Source of the DNA: Pseudomonas alcaliphila JAB1
GTDB taxonomy: Bacteria > Pseudomonadota > Gammaproteobacteria > Pseudomonadales > Pseudomonadaceae
Assembly (NCBI RefSeq): GCF_001941865.1
Contig: NZ_CP016162.1
Location: forward strand, 2,852,001 to 2,916,000
Reading direction: 5' to 3'
Length of the DNA: 64,000 bases
Shown: positions 39,752-46,813 of the stretch, in pieces
Layout: every line of letters starts with the position of its first letter
How positions within the stretch are numbered: the first letter of the stretch is position 1
Notes under the pieces: generated by a model
What the model was told of the DNA's origin: nothing
Database searches by the model: none
Seen by the model: only the letters and a program-made list of their open reading frames with translations
Translations under genes and position numbers: made by a program

Positions 39752-40771
39752 TTACCAGAAACGTTGCTGATTGAGCCTGCTCAACCAGGTCAGGACGAAG
39801 CGATCTGCCGCCATGCTGGCCGCCAGCCCGACACGCTCCTGCAAACTCTTTTTATGAGCGAAATGCAGATGGAACAGCTCAGCCTCGGCGGCGCGCTCGG
39901 CCAGGTACTGGTCGCTGGTCTTCAGTTCGTCAACCAGCAGGCGCTCTTGCGCCGCCATGCCCAGCCAGACCTCACCGGTGGCGATGGCATCGATGTCCAG
40001 CTGAGGGCGGTAACGGGCAACGAAACCCTTGAACAGTTCGTGGGTGGTCTCCAGGTCTTCCTGGAATTTCTCCCGGCCCTTTTCGGTATTCTCACCGAAG
40101 ACGGTCAGCGTGCGCTTGTATTCGCCGGCCGTCAGCACCTCGAAATCGATTTCGTGCTTTTTCAGCAGACGATGCACGTTAGGCAACTGCGCCACCACGC
40201 CGATGGAGCCGAGGATGGCAAAAGGTGCACTGAGAATCTTCTGGCCGATGCAGGCCATCATGTAACCGCCGCTGGCCGCTACCTTGTCCACGCACACCGT
40301 CAGCGGGATGCCCGCATCGCGGATACGCACCAGTTGCGACGAAGCCAGGCCGTAGCTATGCACCATGCCGCCACCACTTTCCAGGCGCAGCACCACTTCG
40401 TCCTCGGCCTTGGCCATGGACAGCAGCGCCGTCACCTCATGGCGCAGGTTGTCGGTGGCTGAGGCCTTGATATCGCCATCGAAATCCAGCACGAACACCC
40501 GCGGTTTGCTGGACGGCGCTTTCTTTTCCTGCTTGGCAGCCTTGGCCTGCGCCTTGCGCGTGGCCTTGAGCTGATCCTTGGACAACACGCTGTGCTCCAG
40601 GCGCTCACGCAGATCCTTGTAGAAATCATTGAGCTTCTGCACCTGCAACTGACCGCTGCCGCGCCGCCCTCTGCTGCGCGTGGCGGCGATCGCCACCAGC
40701 ACCACGACGATGGCGACCACCAGGGTCAGGGTTTTCGCCAGAAAGCTGGCGTACTCGCTAAGAAACTCCAC
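39752..40771 (-). CDS. sohB: Inner-membrane peptidase SohB (SppA family, S49)
   Basis: 339 aa. N-terminal membrane helix (about 10-30), a charged Lys/Ala-rich stretch (about 60-90), then the S49 protease domain with the oxyanion/nucleophile region DKVAASGGYMMACIG and FAILGSIGVVAQLPN. It cleaves membrane-bound peptides or misfolded periplasmic proteins. The GTG at 40771 has GGGGG 4 nt upstream and gives the expected N-terminus (EFLSEYASFLAK). Codons upstream lack family match. Divergent from the histidine phosphatase gene. Confidence 0.92.
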   Translation of the reverse strand: MEFLSEYASFLAKTLTLVVAIVVVLVAIAATRSRGRRGSGQLQVQKLNDFYKDLRERLEHSVLSKDQLKATRKAQAKAAKQEKKAPSSKPRVFVLDFDGDIKASATDNLRHEVTALLSMAKAEDEVVLRLESGGGMVHSYGLASSQLVRIRDAGIPLTVCVDKVAASGGYMMACIGQKILSAPFAILGSIGVVAQLPNVHRLLKKHEIDFEVLTAGEYKRTLTVFGENTEKGREKFQEDLETTHELFKGFVARYRPQLDIDAIATGEVWLGMAAQERLLVDELKTSDQYLAERAAEAELFHLHFAHKKSLQERVGLAASMAADRFVLTWLSRLNQQRFW

Positions 40772-40969
40772 GGATCCCCCTTGGACAATGCAGCGGCGCC
40801 TGAGCGCACAAAGGCTCAAGCATACGGCGCAGCGCCTCGCCGGCCAAGCGCGGCAGCACTGCACAATAGACATACAAGCAATTCAAACAAGCGTATGTTT
40901 TTTCGTTGACAGCCCCCGAGCTTCCTCATACCCTCGCGAAACATTCAACGTGCCGGGACCAATACGGAC

Positions 40970-41668
40970 GTGGGCAGCATCTATCTGATTCGACATGGCC
41001 AGGCCTCATTCGGTGCAGACGACTACGATGTCCTGTCTCCCGTCGGCGTGCGCCAGGCCGAAGTGCTGGGCAAGCACTTGGAGCAACTCGGCATCAGTCT
41101 CGATCGTTGCGTCAGTGGCAGCCTGCGCCGCCAGCAACACACGGCCAACGCCGCCCTGCAGCACATGAGCAGGGCGCCGGCGCTGGATATCGACGAAGCC
41201 TTCAACGAATTCGATGCCGATGCGGTGATTCGCACGCTGCTGCCGGATCTGCTGCCGGAAGAACCCGAAGCCCTGCATATCCTGCGTAACGGTGCGCAGA
41301 ACCGCGCCGAGTTCCAGCGTCTGTTCGCCAAGCTGATCGGCCGCTGGATTTCCGGGGAGCATGACAAGCCCGGCCTGCAAAGCTGGCAGGCCTATGTCGA
41401 ACAGGTCGAAGGCGGTCTGCGGCGCATCCTCGAACAGGCCACCAGCAAACAGAATATCGCCGTGTTCACCTCCGGCGGCACCATCACCGCCCTGCTCCGT
41501 CTGCTTACCGGCGTACCGGCGGCAAAGGCCTTCGAACTGAATTGGCAAATCGTCAATACCTCGCTCAGCCAGCTGAAATTCCGCGGCAGCGAGGTGAGTC
41601 TGGCTTCCTTCAACAGCCATGTGCATTTACAGCTGCTGAAGGCGCCGGAGCTCATCACCTACCGATGA
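40970..41668 (+). CDS. Histidine phosphatase superfamily protein (phosphoglycerate mutase-like)
   Basis: 232 aa. The catalytic LIRHGQAS (about 6-13), with the phosphorylated His, and the second His/Ser region FTSGGTITALL (about 165-175) mark the branch. Starts with GTG (residues MGSIYLIRHG), with GGGA about 11 nt upstream. It is followed 56 bp later by the SCP2 gene, and together with the kinase and SDR downstream it forms a set that I recall from P. aeruginosa PA1827-PA1831. The substrate is unknown. Given its neighbours it could dephosphorylate an acyl intermediate or act on a signalling phosphate. Confidence 0.82.
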   Translation: MGSIYLIRHGQASFGADDYDVLSPVGVRQAEVLGKHLEQLGISLDRCVSGSLRRQQHTANAALQHMSRAPALDIDEAFNEFDADAVIRTLLPDLLPEEPEALHILRNGAQNRAEFQRLFAKLIGRWISGEHDKPGLQSWQAYVEQVEGGLRRILEQATSKQNIAVFTSGGTITALLRLLTGVPAAKAFELNWQIVNTSLSQLKFRGSEVSLASFNSHVHLQLLKAPELITYR

Positions 41669-41724
41669 GCTCCAGCCCACTGCGGCCGTGAGGCTGCGCG
41701 AAAAAACCGAAAAAGGATAAGACC

Positions 41725-42036
41725 ATGAGTGTTGCTGACATCGCCCAAACCATGCAGTCCAAGTTCAACGCCAGCGCCGCTGCAGGCCTGGATCTGGTAT
41801 TCCAATTCAACATCGAAGATGGCGAGAACTACGCGCTGATCGTCAAGGACGGCACCTGCGCCCTCGAGCAAGGCGATAATCCGAACGCCAACGTGACCCT
41901 GATCATGGACAGCGAAACCCTCAAGGGCATCGTCAGCGGCGAAACCGACGGCATGCAGGCATTCATGGCTGGCAAGCTGCGGGCCGAAGGCGACATGATG
42001 CTGGCGATGAAGCTGGGCGAACTGTTCCCGGTCTGA
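41725..42036 (+). CDS. SCP2 sterol-carrier-like lipid-transfer protein
   Basis: 103 aa, a single SCP2 domain. The pattern DLVFQFNIEDGENYALIVKDGTCALEQG, then ANVTLIMDSETLKGIVSGETDGMQAFMAGKLRAEGDMMLAMKLGELF, is the typical SCP2 hydrophobic tunnel with its conserved Gly/Lys ridge. It binds fatty acyl chains or other lipids and is cytoplasmic. AAGG is upstream of the ATG. A strong terminator follows, which separates it from the kinase-SDR pair. Confidence 0.88.
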   Translation: MSVADIAQTMQSKFNASAAAGLDLVFQFNIEDGENYALIVKDGTCALEQGDNPNANVTLIMDSETLKGIVSGETDGMQAFMAGKLRAEGDMMLAMKLGELFPV

Positions 42037-42060
42037 TCGGCGAGCTGAGCGCAAAACACG

Positions 42061-42092
42061 AAAACCGGAGTCCTGGCACTCCGGTTTTTTTT
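42061..42092 (+). terminator. Rho-independent terminator after the SCP2 gene
   Basis: The stem AACCGGAGT / ACTCCGGTT has a 6-nt loop and at least eight T. It ends the phosphatase-SCP2 unit. Confidence 0.92.
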
Positions 42093-42188
42093 GCCCGTGA
42101 TTTGCGGCCAAGGCGACAAAACGAAATGACTGATCAGGCAGTTTGATCGAGGTGCAACACGCCCGCCTATAACGGCGCGTATTGCTTG

Positions 42189-42204
42189 TGGCAGCCTGAG
42201 TGCA
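42189..42204 (+). promoter_or_regulatory. Possible sigma54 promoter for the kinase-SDR pair
   Basis: TGGCAG-N5-GTGCA, with GG (42190-42191) and GC (42202-42203) 10 bp apart, about 55 bp before the kinase start. A competing sigma70 -10 TATAAC (42168-42173) with TTGATC has a poor 19-bp spacing. Either could serve the gene. Confidence 0.35.
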
Positions 42205-42257
42205 GCATTAGATTAGCCAATTATCTGGGGCACCCATCATAAGCAGAAGGGATAAGC

Positions 42258-43325
42258 ATGGCGCTCACTGACCAATCCACCCGCATCCGTACCGGCGAAG
42301 AACTCGACGCCGACGTCATCGACGCTTATCTGAAAGCCAATATTCCTGGCCTGAGCGGCACAGCCAAGATCAGCCAGTTCCCCGGCGGCGCTTCGAACCT
42401 GACCTACCTGATCGAATACCCGCAGCAGGAATTCGTCCTGCGCCGCCCGCCTTTCGGCCACAAGGCCAAGTCGGCCCACGACATGGGCCGTGAGTACCGC
42501 ATTCTCAACCAGCTCAACGCCGGCTTCCCCTACTGCCCCAAGGCTTACGTGCACTGCACCGACGAGTCGGTGATCGGCGCCGAGTTCTATGTGATGGAGC
42601 GGGTCAAGGGCATCATCCTGCGTTCGGACATGCCCGCCGAGCTGAACTTCAGCCCCGAGCAGACCAGCACGCTGTGCAAGAGCTTCATCGACAAGCTGGT
42701 CGAGCTGCATAACGTCGATTACAACGCCTGCGGCCTGGGCGACCTGGGCAAACCCGAGGGCTATGTCGGGCGTCAGATCAAGGGCTGGAGCGAGCGCTAC
42801 GAGAAAGCCCTGACTCCGGACGCGCCGACCTGGGAGCCGGTCAAGGCCTGGCTGCGCGACAAGATGCCGGCCGATCACCACAAGCCGGGCATCGTGCACA
42901 ACGACTACCGCTTCGACAACGTGATCCTCGACCCGAACAACCCGATGCAGATCATCGGCGTGCTCGACTGGGAGATGACCACCATCGGCGACCCGCTGAT
43001 GGACCTGGGCAACACCCTGGCCTATTGGATCGAAGCCGGTGACCCGGCTCCGGTGCAACTGATGCGTCGCCAGCCGAGCAACGCGCCGGGCATGCTTACC
43101 CGCCAGCAGTTCGTAGACTACTACGCCGAAAAAGCCGGCATCGAGATCAGGAGTTTCGACTTCTACTACACCTACGGCCTGTTCCGCCTGGCCGGCATCG
43201 TGCAGCAGATCTACTACCGCTTCTACCACGGCCAGACCCAGGACAAGCGCTTCGCCCAGTTCATTCAGATGAACAAGCTGCTGGAGCAGATGTGCCTGCA
43301 GGTCATCGGCAAATCCACTCTCTAA
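42258..43325 (+). CDS. APH-family phosphotransferase (ACAD10/LvaA-like acyl kinase)
   Basis: 355 aa. Aminoglycoside-phosphotransferase/choline-kinase fold: nucleotide loop QFPGGASNLTYLI, LRRPP, the catalytic loop GIVHNDYRFDNVI and the metal motif GVLDWEMTTIGDPLMD. This subgroup is the kinase domain of ACAD10/11 and of LvaA, enzymes that phosphorylate 4-hydroxyacyl-CoA. No antibiotic-resistance role is indicated. The SDR gene begins 16 bp after its stop and the SCP2 gene lies upstream, which points to acyl or hydroxyacyl-CoA catabolism. The acyl-CoA dehydrogenase partner is not in this window. Confidence 0.86.
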   Translation: MALTDQSTRIRTGEELDADVIDAYLKANIPGLSGTAKISQFPGGASNLTYLIEYPQQEFVLRRPPFGHKAKSAHDMGREYRILNQLNAGFPYCPKAYVHCTDESVIGAEFYVMERVKGIILRSDMPAELNFSPEQTSTLCKSFIDKLVELHNVDYNACGLGDLGKPEGYVGRQIKGWSERYEKALTPDAPTWEPVKAWLRDKMPADHHKPGIVHNDYRFDNVILDPNNPMQIIGVLDWEMTTIGDPLMDLGNTLAYWIEAGDPAPVQLMRRQPSNAPGMLTRQQFVDYYAEKAGIEIRSFDFYYTYGLFRLAGIVQQIYYRFYHGQTQDKRFAQFIQMNKLLEQMCLQVIGKSTL

Positions 43326-43341
43326 CCCCGGGGTAATCACA

Positions 43342-44109
43342 ATGTCCAAGACCCAACTGTTCGACCTCGATGGCAAGATCGCCTTCGTTTCCGGCGCCAG
43401 CCGCGGCATCGGCGAGGCCATTGCCAAACTGCTGGCCCAGCAAGGCGCGCACGTGATCGTCTCCAGCCGCAAGATCGAAGGCTGCCAGGCCGTGGCCGAT
43501 GCCATCACCGCCGAGGGCGGCAAGGCCACCGCCATCGCCTGCCATATCGGTGAGATGGAACAGATCACCAATGTCTTCGCGCAGATCAAGGAACAGTTCG
43601 GTCGCCTCGACATCCTGGTCAACAACGCCGCGACCAACCCGCAGTTCTGCAACGTGCTGGATACCGATCTGGGCGCTTTCCAGAAGACGGTCGACGTCAA
43701 TATCCGCGGCTACTATTTCATGTCCATCGAAGGCGGCAAATTGATGAAGGCAGGCGGTGGTGGCTCGATCATCAACGTCGCCTCGATCAACGGCGTATCC
43801 CCCGGCGAATTCCAGGGCATCTACTCGGTGACCAAGGCCGCGGTGATCAGCATGACCAAGGTGTTCGCCAAGGAGTGCGCGCAGTTCGGCATTCGCTGCA
43901 ACGCGCTGCTGCCGGGCCTGACCGACACCAAGTTCGCCTCGGCACTGACCAAGAACGACGCCATCCTCAAGCATGCCCTGCAGCGCATCCCGCTCAAGCG
44001 CGTGGCCGACCCGAGCGAGATGGCCGGCGCAGTGCTGTACCTGGCCAGTGAGGCATCCAGCTACACCACCGGCGTGGCGCTGAACGTGGACGGCGGCTTC
44101 CTCTCCTGA
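43342..44109 (+). CDS. Short-chain dehydrogenase/reductase (3-ketoacyl reductase-like)
   Basis: 255 aa. NAD(P) motif GASRGIGEAIA (about 17-27), NNAATNP, catalytic Ser in NVASINGVSP and Tyr/Lys in GIYSVTKAAVISMTK (about 154-168). Ends with YTTGVALNVDGGF. A classical SDR that oxidises or reduces a hydroxyl or keto group of an acyl substrate. Cofactor preference is not clear. It follows the APH-family kinase by 16 bp and is probably translated with it. A perfect 14-bp terminator hairpin follows. Confidence 0.88.
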   Translation: MSKTQLFDLDGKIAFVSGASRGIGEAIAKLLAQQGAHVIVSSRKIEGCQAVADAITAEGGKATAIACHIGEMEQITNVFAQIKEQFGRLDILVNNAATNPQFCNVLDTDLGAFQKTVDVNIRGYYFMSIEGGKLMKAGGGGSIINVASINGVSPGEFQGIYSVTKAAVISMTKVFAKECAQFGIRCNALLPGLTDTKFASALTKNDAILKHALQRIPLKRVADPSEMAGAVLYLASEASSYTTGVALNVDGGFLS

Positions 44110-44124
44110 GGCCAGACGACATAA

Positions 44125-44156
44125 ACGACAAAGGCACCTCAGGGTGCCTTTGTCGT
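44125..44156 (+). terminator. Hairpin terminator after the SDR gene
   Basis: Perfect 14-bp arms ACGACAAAGGCACC / GGTGCCTTTGTCGT with a 4-nt loop. The T-run is inside the stem (CTTTG), so it may act as terminator and 3' stabiliser. Confidence 0.75.
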
Positions 44157-44185
44157 AAACAGGATAGGCCTAGCGCAGCGCAATT

Positions 44186-44256
44186 GTAGGGTGGGCCGGG
44201 CGGCGCTCCGTTTTAACCCACCAATGAAGATCGCGGTGGGCTGAAGCCCACCCTAC
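44186..44256. repeat. GTAGGGTGGG...CCCACCCTAC palindromic element, copy A
   Basis: The ends GTAGGGTGGG and CCCACCCTAC are inverted, with a centre of about 50 bp including CCCACC and GGTGGG sub-arms. It belongs to the same family as 1238, 44342 and 45941. No coding potential. Confidence 0.7.
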
Positions 44257-44285
44257 AGCACCGAGGTGAACGCCAACTTCGCTCC

Positions 44286-44328
44286 CCTCTCCCGCCCTTC
44301 ACGCACCCTCCCCATCAAGCGGGAGAGG
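44286..44328. repeat. CCTCTCCCGC / GCGGGAGAGG inverted repeat
   Basis: Perfect 10-bp arms (44286-44295, 44319-44328) around 23 nt of spacer, between two GTAGGG elements in the 306-bp gene-free stretch 44110-44415. It looks like a further intergenic repeat type. Function unknown. Confidence 0.5.
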
Positions 44329-44341
44329 TTCATCAATTTTT

Positions 44342-44398
44342 GTAGGGTGGGCTTCAGCCCACCAATGACTCTGCAATGTGGGCTAAAGCCCACCCTAC
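44342..44398. repeat. GTAGGGTGGGC...GCCCACCCTAC palindromic element, copy B
   Basis: Each end is itself a small palindrome (GGGCTTCAGCCC, GGGCTAAAGCCC), and the two ends also pair as one long hairpin. It lies 86 bp from copy A in the same orientation-symmetric form. Confidence 0.7.
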
Positions 44399-44415
44399 AT
44401 CCACCCGCCCGGCCG

Positions 44416-45063
44416 CTACCAATCCTTCAGCGCGGCTTCGGCCGCAGGGTTCATCGGCTCAGCCAGCAGGCCGGTCGGCGTCAGGCTGACGCTGTACACC
44501 GCATCGGCGGCAATTGGCAGGTAGGTGACGCGCAGCGCCTGCGGGTCAAACAGCAGCAGATCACGTTGACTCAGACGCAGCCAGCGCCACAGGTCCACGC
44601 CATAAGGGCTCTCGGCCAATTGCACGCGACCATGTTGCGCCAGCGCCTGCTGCTCAATGGCCAGAAAACGCCCGGATAGACGTTCCAGACGGTAGCCAGG
44701 CTCAAGACCAATCAGTTCAGCCAGGCCTTTCCAGCGAATCAGTCGGCCGTCGAGTTGCCACATGTCGCCCTCGAGCGTGACAGTGCGCTCGCGCGCCCCT
44801 TCGAGCAGCGTCACCTGATAACGCTGCGGACCATCAGCCTTGAAGCTCAGCGTCACCAGCGGCTTGCCCGGCTGCAGCGGCTCGTAGGCATACAGATCGT
44901 AAGCCACCAGACCGACCAAGCCGGCCAGGGCGAGAAATGCCAGACCACAGGTGCCACGCAACCAGCCGAGGAACCAGCCCGTATTGAGCAGAATGCGCAA
45001 TGCCACCAGCAGCGCCAATACGGCCAACAGCGCCACGGCCCAGGCCAATCCGTCGTATTGCAT
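44416..45063 (-). CDS. Conserved membrane protein of unknown function
   Basis: 215 aa. Two N-terminal membrane helices (about 7-28 and 34-56, rich in Leu/Ala) followed by a soluble domain (about 70-215) beginning GKPLVTLSFKADGPQRYQVTL. Databases label relatives as multidrug transporter-like, but two helices cannot form a pump, and I do not assign transport. AAGGA precedes the ATG. Divergent from the TSUP gene. Function unknown. Confidence 0.75.
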   Translation of the reverse strand: MQYDGLAWAVALLAVLALLVALRILLNTGWFLGWLRGTCGLAFLALAGLVGLVAYDLYAYEPLQPGKPLVTLSFKADGPQRYQVTLLEGARERTVTLEGDMWQLDGRLIRWKGLAELIGLEPGYRLERLSGRFLAIEQQALAQHGRVQLAESPYGVDLWRWLRLSQRDLLLFDPQALRVTYLPIAADAVYSVSLTPTGLLAEPMNPAAEAALKDW

Positions 45064-45164
45064 CGATTGCGTTCCTTCTCTGACGAAATCCCGGCATTAT
45101 GCGCAGCTCTCCCCACGACGAACAGCCAGCAGGCTGCGCACTCGCCCACAAGTCGACACTTTAT

Positions 45165-45944
45165 ATGCCATTCGCTCTCGAGCTCGCCATCGATCCCAGC
45201 ACGCTAGCCATACTCGCCCTGGTCGCCTTCATCGCCGGCTTCATCGACGCCATTGCCGGTGGTGGCGGCCTGCTGACCATCCCTGCTCTGCTTACCGCAG
45301 GTTTACCGCCGCACCTGGTGCTGGGCACCAACAAACTGTGCGCCACCTTCGGCTCGGGCACCGCGGCTCTCACGTTTTATCGCCGCAAGCTGTTCGACCC
45401 GAAGCAATGGCGCAACGCGTTGCTGGCAACCCTGATCGGCGCCCTGCTCGGCGCCGTCATCGCACACTGGATGCCGGCCGCCTGGCTCAACCAGATGCTG
45501 CCGGTGATCGTCTTCGCCTGCGGTGTTTACCTGCTGTTCGGACGTATGCCGGAGGCACCAGCCGAACACGACCTACCGATAGCGCGCGGTCGGCAATGGC
45601 CTCAAGGGCTTGGCCTGGGACTCTACGATGGGGTGGCGGGCCCCGGCACCGGGGCATTCTGGACGGTCAGCAGCCTGCTGATGTATCCACTCGATCTGGT
45701 GCGTGCCAGCGGCGTGGCGCGCACCATGAACTTCGTCAGCAACGCGGCGGCGCTGGCGGTGTTCATCGCCTTCGGTCAGGTAGCCTGGGTGCTCGGCCTG
45801 AGCATGGGCGCCGCCTTGATGGTTGGCGCCTTTCTCGGTGCGCGCACCGCGATCAAAGGCGGTTCGAAGTTCATTCGCCCGGTGTTCATTACGGTGGTAT
45901 TGGCACTTACCGCACGCCTGGTCTGGCAGCACTGGGTCGCGTAG
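45165..45944 (+). CDS. TauE/SafE (TSUP) sulfite/organosulfur permease-like protein
   Basis: 259 aa, about eight membrane helices. The two inverted repeats each begin with the TSUP motif: AGFIDAIAGGGGLLTIPALL (about 24-43) and GLGLYDGVAGPGTGAFW (about 149-165). The family exports or imports sulfite, sulfoacetate, taurine breakdown products or other anions, and the substrate is not deducible here. The ATG at 45165 has no good ribosome site, and the frame is open 22 codons more, but the family N-terminus begins here. The TAG stop is formed by the GTAGGG end of the palindrome at 45941-45995. Confidence 0.85.
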   Translation: MPFALELAIDPSTLAILALVAFIAGFIDAIAGGGGLLTIPALLTAGLPPHLVLGTNKLCATFGSGTAALTFYRRKLFDPKQWRNALLATLIGALLGAVIAHWMPAAWLNQMLPVIVFACGVYLLFGRMPEAPAEHDLPIARGRQWPQGLGLGLYDGVAGPGTGAFWTVSSLLMYPLDLVRASGVARTMNFVSNAAALAVFIAFGQVAWVLGLSMGAALMVGAFLGARTAIKGGSKFIRPVFITVVLALTARLVWQHWVA

Positions 45945-45995
45945 GGCGGGTGCAACCCGCCACAGCATCGATTTGGCGGGTTGCACCCGCCCTAC
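45941..45995. repeat. GTAGGGCGGG...CCCGCCCTAC palindrome that supplies both stop codons
   Basis: The arms GTAGGGCGGGTGCAACCCGCC and GGCGGGTTGCACCCGCCCTAC form a near-perfect long hairpin with about 13 nt at the centre. The TAG in the left end is the stop of the TSUP gene, and the complementary CTA in the right end is the TAG stop of nudC. It probably also terminates transcription of both. Family of 1238, 44186 and 44342. Confidence 0.8.
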
Positions 45996-46813
45996 GGCAG
46001 ACTGGGCTCAGGCAAACCGAGGCGGCGAGCGACGTAGAGGTCGATCAGATGGCGAGCAATGGAACGCGACGCCGGCAACGGCGGCAAGTCATCGACACGG
46101 AACCAGCGCGCATCCTCGATCTCGTCTTCCTGCATGACGATCTCGCCACTGGCGTACTCGGCGTGGAAGCCAAGCATCAGCGAATGCGGGAACGGCCAGC
46201 CCTGGCTACCGATGTACTGCAGGTTCTTCACCTCGACGCCGACTTCCTCACGCACCTCGCGCGCCACGCAATGCTCCACCGATTCGCCCGGCTCGACGAA
46301 CCCGGCCAAGGTGCTGTACACGCCACTGACGAACCGCGGTGAACGCGCCAGGAGTATCTCGTCGCCCCGTGTGACCAGCACGATCATGCTCGGCGAAATG
46401 CGCGGATAGTGCTGCGATTCGCAGCTGTCGCACCGCATCGCCCGCTCACCAGGAAGCTGGCGCGTCGGCGCACCGCAACTGCCGCAATAACGATGCTCGG
46501 CGTACCAGGTGCCGATCTGCGCGGCGTAGGCCAGCATGCGAAAGGTTTCCGCGTCGCCCTGCAGCATGAACTGACGCAGGCTCTGCCAGTTGCAGCCCTC
46601 CAGCGTCGCCGAGGGTTTGAGTTGCAGCAGGTAAACGGCATCGTCACCGAAATGACCGATACCCTGCTCGCCGAGAATCGGCAGATCCTGGCGCTTGACC
46701 CAGTCACGCGGAAATAGCACGCCATTGCTGTCGGCGAGAAAGTGCTGCTGGTTGTAGAGCAGCGCCCAGCCGCCTGGCTGGGCAGGATCGAGAAAGGTAT
46801 TGCGCCAGACCAT
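45992..46813 (-). CDS. nudC: NADH pyrophosphatase / NAD-RNA decapping hydrolase
   Basis: 273 aa. Hydrolyses NADH to NMNH and AMP and, in the family, removes NAD caps from RNA. Zinc ribbon RYCGSC...RCDSCESQ (about 109-130) and Nudix box [23 protein letters not shown] (about 171-193). The family-specific SQPWPFP motif appears as SQGWPFPHS, with Gly for the first Pro. The start overlaps the fimL stop by one base (TGATG). The stop TAG lies in the palindrome 45941-45995. Confidence 0.93.
   Translation of the reverse strand: MVWRNTFLDPAQPGGWALLYNQQHFLADSNGVLFPRDWVKRQDLPILGEQGIGHFGDDAVYLLQLKPSATLEGCNWQSLRQFMLQGDAETFRMLAYAAQIGTWYAEHRYCGSCGAPTRQLPGERAMRCDSCESQHYPRISPSMIVLVTRGDEILLARSPRFVSGVYSTLAGFVEPGESVEHCVAREVREEVGVEVKNLQYIGSQGWPFPHSLMLGFHAEYASGEIVMQEDEIEDARWFRVDDLPPLPASRSIARHLIDLYVARRLGLPEPSLP

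Noticed and set aside
42258..43325. Aminoglycoside resistance gene
   Set aside because: The fold is APH-like, but the subgroup and neighbours (SCP2, SDR) fit acyl metabolism. No resistance context is present.
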